From contig OW388300.1 of assembly GCA_936450465.1 (NCBI GenBank), positions 42,750,358 through 42,814,357 of the forward strand: a stretch of 64,000 nucleotides of DNA, in the 5' to 3' direction. Each line of letters starts with the position of its first letter. Positions within the stretch are counted from its first letter, which is position 1. This document shows, piece after piece, positions 36,001 through 46,900 of this stretch. Under the pieces are notes generated by a model that did no database searches, was not told the DNA's origin, and saw only the letters and a program-made list of their open reading frames with translations. The stretch comes from Gibbula magus. Its lineage: Eukaryota > Mollusca > Gastropoda > Trochida > Trochidae. The position numbers and the translations under genes are program-made.

Positions 36001-39000
36001 TAGCTGAACATGCCTAGATACAAATGCGAAACATTTTCTGAAATAAGTAACTGTATCACGTTTTCTCGCTCAAATAAGTCGATGAAATGTAATTGAAAAT
36101 AATTCCACCAATAGTAAAACACTCTTCTCTCTTCGGAAAATCAAGTTAAAAATGAGTGTAGATGGTTCCGTAAAGCACACTGTGTATCATCGTACACCGA
36201 AAGTAGAGAGGTGTACATCGATGATATGTTTGTAGAGAGGAGTAGAAAACAAAACACACGGTATGTGGTTTAAACATATTTTATTCAATAGAAAAGGATT
36301 GGCAAACAAGCCTAAATGGCTTATAATAATGCCGCTCCAGAAGACATAATATATGTTCACATTTAAATAGAATGGTGTATACACAAACACATATACATAA
36401 ATAAAGTATTAAATAATCTAAACATGTTTGTTTCGTGGTCAGCTGATACAAGTAAGTCAAACATGAAGCATAATGTTTAGAATCAAATCGTTTTGATGAA
36501 ATAATGAATTGATGAACTGACTCTAGAATATTTATATTCCTCTCGTGCGATATTGAGTTATTACCGTTTAGTACATCCCGTCTGGAAAATCCTTTAACGT
36601 AGAAGTATGATTCGTATCGAATGCTACTATATTCAGGACACATGAAAAAGAAATGGAAGGCATCCTCACATACATGTGAGCATAACAGCGGGAATTATCA
36701 GAAATGAAACGATTATATTTATCATTGTTTAAGTCACTGCATCCTAATCTAAGACGACAGTGAATGATTTGACAGAATCGCGTACCGTAATTCAAATCAA
36801 ACATTGTATAAGTATATGCCTGTGGTTTGATTAGGTTCTTAAACTGCCCAACAGAGGAAGCATTTGTAATATTTGAAGGAAGATTATTCCACAACTTGAT
36901 TGTATCGGGCAGGAACGAATTAGCGTAATAAACAGATTTGCATCGTATAGTCTGAAAATTGTCATTATTCCTAAAGTTATAGTTACTGTTGTTAGATACA
37001 TTCCCTGTCACGAGATCACAAAGATAGTCTGGAACCATATGGTGAGTCATTTTATAAAATAAGGTTAATTTGAACTTTTCTCTTCTTTTCGCTAAGGAGG
37101 TCTGGTTTGTCTCAGTATATAGTTTCGAGTGACTAGTACCTCTAACAGCACCACATATTGTACGTAAAGCATCCAAATGAAGGTGTTCGAGTGAAATGGA
37201 TTGTTCAATTGTCCCAGAGATGGCAGCAATAATCAAATAAAGGCAGAATGAAGGATTTGTACATAATTTCAAGAGTTTTTCGAGACAATCTGTATTTAAA
37301 ACTACGAAGGCAATTTATCATTGGGCTAATTTCTTTAATCATTTCCTTAATATGAGAGTGCTACAAGAGGTTTTCCTGAAAAATGATACCTAAATTCCCT
37401 AAATGTTTATTGTGATAAGTATCTGTCCTTGATGTTATTTCCAAATAAAGTTGAAAATGTAGCTATTTTCCTCCTCCATACAAACATATAATCGATTCAC
37501 ACCTCTCTACACCCGGTGTACAATGATACACAGTGAAGCAATGGGATTTTTTTAAAATTCAAAATAATAAAATGTGTTCACAATAAAATCGCCGCCATGC
37601 AATTTTTGCTTTATACTACGGATACTTGGTTTGGGGCATAAGATGGTTTACCCTCTAAAGTAAATATAAATGACATAAACTATCAGTATAAATGAGAAAT
37701 GTTAAAAAATAAAATTCGCTTGAAAAATGAAAAACTTGCTACTGCTTTTTTAGACTGCCTCAACGCTGATGGAGCTTTGAACTTCTAGTCTCTATATAGT
37801 CTAGCAAAACATTAGATGATAACTAAAGTATAATAAGATAAATCTTTTATCAACGATGATCAGCTATATTTACATGTAGTGTTTAAAAAGTTAAAATTCG
37901 AATTTTGAAAGACTATATCTGTTCCTTGGTACACATAGAAATATATATCGTAGATAGAAAGGTATTTTCACCATATAAGTGGTAGTATCTCAACACTGCG
38001 TTATAATGAAGGTACGTGTTGATAACAATCATTTGACCGCTGTATACAAATGTGTCCTATTTGTCACATCGGTGTAAATAATGATTCAATTTTTCACCAT
38101 TGTCTATCATTTCACAGTTAACTAAAACATCGGAATATACATTGGAATGCCGCTCTATGCTAGTAATTATTATAATTTTAAAAAACATTGAAAAGGAGCC
38201 TATGAGACCCCCTCCCTCCCCCCTTCGAATATTGTTTATGTTAATTTGATGGACCCCCAAAATGAACCCTCCTCTCCTTTTCTATGAGTGATCCCTCCTC
38301 CTCCCTAAAATTTAGTCTATGAATGTATACATTACTGCACCTTCATCCTTATGATCATATATTTTCATGTGTATTCAGTTATCTAGACTTGCTGTATAAG
38401 GATCTAGACTGTATTAAAGGCTTTTATTTGTAGACAGTCATTGGGCAGGACTAGAGGATGCAATGAAGATTTGTATATCTCTTTCCACTCCACAGAGTCG
38501 GGGAAGAGTTTCGGCGAGATCGCCCTGATGAGCGAGGACAGTATACGTAACGCTAGTATCATCACCGACACGGAGTGTGACTTCATGGTAGTGGACAGGG
38601 ATCTCTTCAACTCTTCACTTAAGGTAAACATACACAGAAAGCAATAGATCGCTGTTGCTCCAAGGTTATCACACAATAAACCCTTGTTTCTTTGAATATG
38701 ATTGAAGTCAAGCTTCGTTGAATTGCAAAGTTTGAATCTTTAAGAAATAGATTAATACTGTGTTTGTTTATAAGCTTATAAACGGTTTGAATGTTAACAA
38801 GCTCCGGCATTTATACGAGTTTAACTCGCACTTTTCAAATCGTTAATAAGCCAGTGAACAAACACATTATGAAATATATTTCTTAAGTATAACTGCTTTC
38901 GACAATCTCCGGCTTTCATAACAGTTTCGCTCGCACTTTGCGAACCATTTCTAAGCTAATGAACAAACAAATTATGAATCTTTTTCTTTATTAATGACAT

Positions 39001-42000
39001 GCACTGGTACATACTTTCCAGCTCTATATCCTCTGAAATCAAGAGATAAAGAGACAGTCCACATATTCACAAACGCATATTTCTCCCATAGTTTGTTTCC
39101 ACAAAAAATAGCCCGATATAAAGGCACTGTAGCGTCGTATTTGCATTTTCATATCTTCAAATTTGCCATTTATTAAAACAAGTTTATGTAGTATACCTTG
39201 ACTTGAGAGAGTAAAACAGCCGAATACAAGACCCGATTATCCGTAGTCTCGTATTAAACGGAAACTGCTATCAGCCATTTAATGTGAACACCTTTTGACA
39301 ATTCAAAGATGCTATTTGGATTCTGCTTAGTCGAACCATAAGCATTCGTTTTACAACTAAATGCTTTGACTGAGGATGGTTGGATGGTAACATTTCATTT
39401 CCTTTTTGTGAGGTTTTTATTTCCATTAGAAAACGTGCTACAGTCCCTTTAAAAGAAAAATAATTGATCGTTGTATTGAGCGTGTTTATAGAACTCAGAC
39501 AAACACGATAACAAAGGTTATGAACTCAATTTACAAAGCATGATATGATATATCACTCTACATTTACTTATATAGACACCACAAAACAGCAACGTGAACA
39601 TTCACAACTTGAAGACATTCAACGAAAATGGCAGCTGGTGATTTGTCGGTTAATGAAATACTTTACCGCTTCTGACATGTAAACGATATGTAAAATTATG
39701 TAAACATTCCTCTCCATATAGAGTATTTGAACAAACACTCCGGCAAGTGGCCATGGACATTAGTGGAAAATCTAAGAGCTTTTGCCTGTCACTGTTCGAC
39801 TCAATACAGATCATAAACATAATCAGTTGAAAATATCAACAATCACTGCCCCCATTCAACTAAACTATATTTATTTTCTCTGTACGACTCAATGCTTCTA
39901 TTCAATGCCTACATCTAGGAGACATACATATTTATCTGTGTGATATATGGATTTATTTCTTTTATATAACGTAGCACCAGACAATACGCCCCGTTTTGAT
40001 CCAACCCGGGTCAGTTAAATCTATTGTCCACACTGACGTTGTGTCCCGTGTTTAAACCGTGAACGTTAAATCTATTATACACCCACCGTCCGTTAACTCT
40101 ATCATACACCGAGCTGTTGGGTAGGACAATGGTTTCTACTTCAGTGGCTGTGAGTTAAGAGAAAAGTTACGCGAGTAGATACAACTTTTTTGGTCAAATG
40201 GAAGACGAGGACGAGACAGACAATTTATTCGAGGACGAGGAAGAATTTCTAGATGTAAGTAAAAATTCGGATAGGTAAATAAGTATGTAGACGCAGGGCG
40301 GATTCAGTTTTATGAATGGGGGTACACATTTCCAAATTTGTCTCATTTGATCTCGGAAAAGTTGGGGTGCACCATGGTTTTGACTACAATTTCAATATTG
40401 ATTTCTAAATGTTTACATGAAAAAAGTGAGGGGAAGGTGCGTACCCCTGCACCATCCCCCTGTATCCGTCACTGAAACGTCCAGTATTAAGTAAATCGAG
40501 TGATTCTGATGTCGTTCATGTAAGGCATATCCATTTCCTTAAATAATTGCTGTTTTGTTCGAAGAGTGAATAAACTAAATGAACATAAAAATCACGAAGA
40601 CTTAAACCTTTGTTCGTAACTGCCACCCAGAGCTCTGTCCTTAATTGGTCTTGTTATACTTGAATATATATATAACTCAGATTGGTGAATGAAGTTGAAG
40701 TCGGATATCTATCGTAAATTCAAAGTCAAAATGCCACAAATGTTAATCTAAATAGCATTTCATTGTTTATTTCGTTTGATTTGAGTCCCCAATATTTTTA
40801 ATCTCTTGAATTTTGTCTACACAAATAATACCACCATTACCTTGTACCTTTAATTCTATTATGTTCATTGATGTTAGAGCTGTGCAGTCGAGCACGACGA
40901 TTATCGCCTCTGTTCTCATTTACTAACCATGTACCGTATTTTCTCGAATATAACCCAGGTCTCGAACATAATCCGGGTCTCGAATACAACCCGGGTGTTG
41001 AATATGAATATAAGACCTACCGTATTTCCTCGACCACAGTCCGGGCCTCGAATAGAACTGTCCCTTTAAATGGTTTAGTTGTTTACAAACGGTTAAGAAG
41101 ATGATAAAGCATTAGTTTGATAAAACTTTACTTTAACATTAAGAGCGCGTATAGATGTTCATACCACTTCCCGAAATCAACCCGGAAGCTGGTCGTAGTA
41201 CGCATGTATCATCCCAGTAAAGGTACAATTATATGGTGCCCAACGCCAAAGGTAAGATTAATAGCTTTGACATTTAATATTATGACATCACCCTCCTCGG
41301 CAGATTGTTTCAAACATTTCAAAAGGATTTTCAATCAATTTAGTCAGCGTTATCATGTAGTTGACTGTCGTTTATGATAAGCTTAGGATTAAACATTAAG
41401 CATAATTTATTTTACTCATTTTACAACATGAATGAATTCAGAAACCGTAGAACGTAAAATGAAAATAAACTGTTAGCGTCCAATGTTAGCAGGATATGAG
41501 ATACCTCACTTCCAAAAAAAGGGATAATAATAATAATAATGGGGATACTAATATCGCGCCATATCACAACACAAAGTGCCATATTCAAAGCGCTACACAC
41601 ATTATTACCCTGTTATAAGGACAAAATCGTTCCATTTTCATTCTCAACTCCCCTTGGAGTATGAAACCTGGGCTACCAATTAAGGTACTCGAAGGTTATC
41701 TGTCACATTGCCTTCACTTCCAAACCAGGTACTCAATTGTACTGCTGATTGAACAGAGGCACATTTCGAAAGTCCCTTTCCAAGGTAACACCATGAGCCT
41801 CTCAACCTCTCAAACTCTCAGTTTGTATCCATGAATAATGTATTTATATGCAGAGGCATGAAAAGTAAACGTACTTCATCATTGTACCATTGAAATAGTT
41901 TATATACTCCTTAAACATATAACAACACTTGTAAACAAATGATGTCAGTTTCTGGGATTAATTTATACTCTACCTCAAAAGAAACGTCACCACATTTTCA

Positions 42001-43946
42001 ACAGTTTAAACAACGAATTGTTACCGGTGAAAGTCGATTTTGAATTGGGTTTTTTTAGGAACGTGATTTGTAAAGAATTTCATACATCAAAGTAAATGTT
42101 TCATGTCTGTTCATTTATACAAGGTGTTGAAATTCTTTTTCAAAATGTTTTTTTCGCCAAGAATGTTTGGCATTTAGCTTAAAAAATCATAAAATCTAGA
42201 TACTGAATTAACCTTCTAGGACTTAAATTTGTTGACGCGTCTTTACTGTAGGACGTCATGAAAAAAGCCAAAAGAGCCATTTTTAACTCGTCAAGTTAAG
42301 GAGATTAAAAAACGACGAATTCTTAAAACATTTCTCGGAAACATGAACAGATAATGTTTTGAAATTTGAAATTTAGTTTAGTTGGCTTCAGAAGATTTGA
42401 TGTATTTCTCTTCCTTATGCGGTTGAGTATATGTACATTTATGTAAAGAGAGAGTTCTGTTGAATTTAGTTTATTTACTCCTTCAACAGATAACACAACT
42501 GTACAAAATAGTTCAGTTTCTGGGATTTATATGAATGTATGTAGATATATTTAAAGAGGGTGTTCTACATCGATGTACCATTGAATCTAGTTTATATACT
42601 CCTTAACATATACAAAACTGTACAAACTATTCAGATTATTGGATTAATGGTAGAGTTCTACATTATTGTACCATGCATGTAGCACAGATACTCGTAAATC
42701 GTTACCGACACCCATACACAAGATTACGAGGTAATTCACGGTTCATTATCTCTCAGTATTCAACTCGTTTTCTACATGCCCAGTAGGTATAAAGTTACCT
42801 GTGAGGTACGTCCTTTGAAAATATTTAAGACCACACGTGAATAATAATGTATTCACTATCACACCAGCTAAGATTCCCTTGCTTAAAGCCATACACACAC
42901 ATCTCCCACATTGACATCAAACGGCTCTTCGTCTTATCAACAGGGTAGAATGTAATAGACATGAATGTATAAATGTCCTCTTTGTGAACAAGCCATTATC
43001 ACCCTTTATTAAAATCTGCCTTTAACTTTGGATATGAATTTAACTCAATACTTTACATCAAATATTTTTTCATAAACATTCATGAAAATACTTATCGTTA
43101 GTAATTATATTTTTTATATTAGTTATATTAGTTAGAAATGCAACAAAATTTTGAAAAATTAAAAAAACAATTATAATTTTTTTTTTTTTTTTTTTTTTTT
43201 GTGTGGGTTTTTTTTGTGTTTTTCTTTCATATTTTTTTCTTTGCCTTTGTAATGTTTGTTTAAATCTGGCAAATGACTGAGATAATACTCTCTGAACATC
43301 GAGTGATTAATTCTACCTTGAATATATCGTAAGAAATATAAAGAACGCGACATAAGGACGTTAACATTCAACATGGCTTCGCTTTAGTACCCACCCATTT
43401 AATACAGGAGAATAAACCTGTAACGCTCCTCTGTTCAGACACACAGCAGGGTACTAATACACAACAATCTCCTGAATACAAGACACCATACAATATGTTA
43501 ACCAACCTACTTTAATCAATATAAAGTAGGAATATCAAAGGATAGATTCGAAGGTTTATATAGTCAGCGTTATGTATTTACGCATGCATCGCTGGCAATT
43601 TGTAATTTTTGAAAATATGGTTTTATTTACCGTACAAAATTGATCATAAGTTTGTGACGACGACAAGCTTTATTTTGTCAAGATGGAGATAGACAGAAGG
43701 TATCACATGTTTAAAAATCAGAGTTTTGAATTGAATATGCCATGTCAATTAAATGAGACATTTGGTCTTATACAAACTGGGCAAAGTCTTTCACATTTAG
43801 GTATACCATTTTATGATGAAAGACATGGTATCTGTTGGTTGTGAACCGTTTGCTGAGTTTTCCTGGCATGAGAAGAACATTGAAGGACTATATTATAACA
43901 ACAATCAAATAAGAAAAAACAATGAATGATAGGTAGGCGAACATAC

Positions 43947-43985
<39 letters not shown>

Positions 43986-46900
43986 TTATCTACTTTTTAC
44001 AGGAGTACGAGGAGAGGTCGTATGCAGAATGTCGACGTTTTGTTCACACGCACCCTTTCTTCTCGCGGATGTCTCAGCGTTTCAAGCGCCTACTCACTCT
44101 CAGTCTGCGGAAGGAGACATATGGGTTCGAGAGTACCCTCGTCAAACAAGGAGAACCAATCATAGGCCTCCATTTTATTCGCAAGTATGTCGATGATTTA
44201 AATTATTATCTTTTTAATTTGATAAATGCACGTTTTCAATCACCATGGTGTTTCAGATGGACATGTCGAACCAGGAAGATGCTGTTCTATCGGCGACTGG
44301 CCGCCATCTTGCTTTTTTGCATCGATTGATGCATGTATCGATAGAATATTTACATACAATGTAGTAACAAGTACATATATACTAGTCAATAATGTGTTAT
44401 GCCGTAGCAAGCTGTTCACACTCTCAACAATGAATGGCTTCGATCACTTCTCAATGTTAAAATCTTTTGATAAATGTGATTTTTTTCAAAATAAATATAA
44501 AAAATACCCTGAGCAATTTGTTTCACTTGAATTTTGCAATAATATACGTAAATACGTAAATACGCAAATATATAAGTATTCATGCCATGTTCAAACATGA
44601 ATGTCCTTTCGGGTTTCGTTTCCACAAAAAAAAACGAAAGAACCCTAGATGGAAAACAAACAATTAGTGTTACGAATTTGCAGTTCATTAGACGGTGTCC
44701 GGACAAAAGCCCCCTAGGACAAAACACGGATCGAATATCAAAATCTTTGAGCATTTAAGAGCGGCGTCTTACGTGACAAATATGCTTAAACGTGGTCTGA
44801 TTTTAATAAGATTGAATGCGGAAATATATCAAACTAATCACATTTTCTTCTTTCTTTCAGTGGCCAAGCGAAGATATTCATGGAACCGGGGCGACACCGT
44901 CAGCAATACCCGAATTTGTGGCCCTTTGAAGCTGCCGTAGATATATACGCCATAGAGTTCGACTGGTTGAGGCGAGTTCAATTAAGATAATTGAATGAGA
45001 AAACTTGATCAATAATGAAATGGTATCACATGTGAATATACGATTTCGTTAAGATAGAATTGACTTCCCTTTAAGCCGCTAACGTTTTTTAAGAAAAAAA
45101 GAAACAAAAAATATATGCTCCTGTATTCTGAACTAAGTTGATCCTTTTCTAAGGTTTGTATAGCGTTTTAAACTTAAACAATGGTATAGTATTCAAGTGA
45201 AGTAACGCAATATGCATATAACAAGAAATATTATGTCATCTGTAAACCAGGCAGAGGTGCAAATACCCGGATTTTTTTTTTTTAAAGAAGATTTAAGATT
45301 GTTTTATTATCAAACCTAAAACAAGTAGAAAGCTGTATTGATGTGGAATATATATGCTCTGTTATTATACTTAATATCATTATTTTTCAAATCAGGGAGA
45401 AGAGGAAAAATGCAATATTACGGAAGTACCGAGACCCGAATAACATCCCGACGAAGGTAGACAATGTAGAGTTACGCCGGAAACAGGGATACGCAGCAGT
45501 TGAACGGCGTATGTACGACAAGTCGGTGTCGTTGTGTGGGGTGCAGGACGGCGAGGTGCTGGGAGACACTGAGATCAGTCTAGGTCTGCCCACCTACATG
45601 CAGACAGTCGTGTGTAGCACGCAGACAGATGTCTTCATACTGGACATGAAGAACTATGATAGACTTGTGGGTAGGAAGAACCCCAATACTATACAGATGA
45701 TGAAACAGCACGTCCAGTCGAAGTTGTGTATGCGTAGAGACCTTAAATATGCTCATGATATTCCTTTGTTGACTTTTCTGCATTATAAGCTTACAGAAGA
45801 AGCTTTGCCCGAGAAGAAGACTCTGCCTCCTCTCAAGATGTCGAAGTCTCTCCCGGCAAAGGACCAGGAGAGACAGTACATTCTGGAGAACTTCCGGGAG
45901 GGTCGCGCTCCTCTGATGGACCCACAGGTGCCTGGGGCTGTGTATTACAAGAATCTGATGCACGAGAGAGCTAGAATTAGAGAGAACATTCGTAACAGAG
46001 GCTCAAACTTTGCTCCTCAACATAAGCAGAAGATCAGGAACCCGAACAGACGACAGCCTCGGAGCAGACGTGAGATTGTGGAGAGTTTGAAGCAGATGAT
46101 TGATGCCGATCTCCTCCTGGTTCGAGAACCTGTTAAGAAGAAGAAGAAACCTGCAAACGGTTCACAACCAACGGATACCATGTCTTTCACCACTGCCAGC
46201 AGACGAACTAGTTTCTCCAATTTGTCACAATCTCAGAGCAGACGAACGAGTTTGTCCAGAAGGACAAAGCTTGTGTTCGGTTCAACAGGGTCTTTAGTGA
46301 CTGACTCAGATGACAGAGATTCTGTTGTAAGTGAGGACACTTCTTTAAAGAAATTCAGCTCTAATTTTGTTCCAAAACCTCCATCAGAACCTAATAGCAA
46401 TAAATCTACCCCAAGGCGTACTTTAACTTCAAAATCTCTTACGAAGGATGACCAAAAGCACGACTTTGTATTACCTGATATTGTTGATGCATCGAAGACC
46501 TCTCCAGGAACGACCCCTCCGGTCTCTGTGAGAGGTCCCCAACTAGCTGACTCCACACCCATGTTACCCCCTATCAGAGAAGATACTGCGGAGAGACTTC
46601 TATCACTAGAGGTACAAGAACGTGTAGTGAGTGCAAAACCAAACCTTGAACCTGCGTTGGAGGTGAATGAAAAACCAGATGTTGACGAGCCAGCAGTTAA
46701 GGAACCAGAATCAAAGATCCCAGAGGATGTAAAACTTCCCACTATGGCCACAGCGCCTCCCGAAATCCCGGACTCTGAGGAACAGATGCCGTTCCCAACC
46801 CTTACCTTCCAGTCTACAAAGTCTACAGCTAGATCCACAACAAGCTCCACGAGGTCCAGGTGGGAGCCAGCCAAGAAAATCGTCCATGAGAGGATCCAGC

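Larger units (their letters stand above)
36041..37762. mobile_element. MITE related to 60754-61063, split by a younger transposon
   Basis: 36041-36177 matches the left half of 60754-61063 (CACGTTTTCTCGCTCAAATA) and 37541-37762 matches the right half (CACAATAAAATCGCCGCC). The segment 36178-37535 was inserted between them. Confidence 0.7.

Noticed and set aside
44226..44600. 124-codon frame in intron 5 following exon 5
   Set aside because: It lies wholly within the intron after the GTATGT donor and has low-complexity, AT-rich composition.
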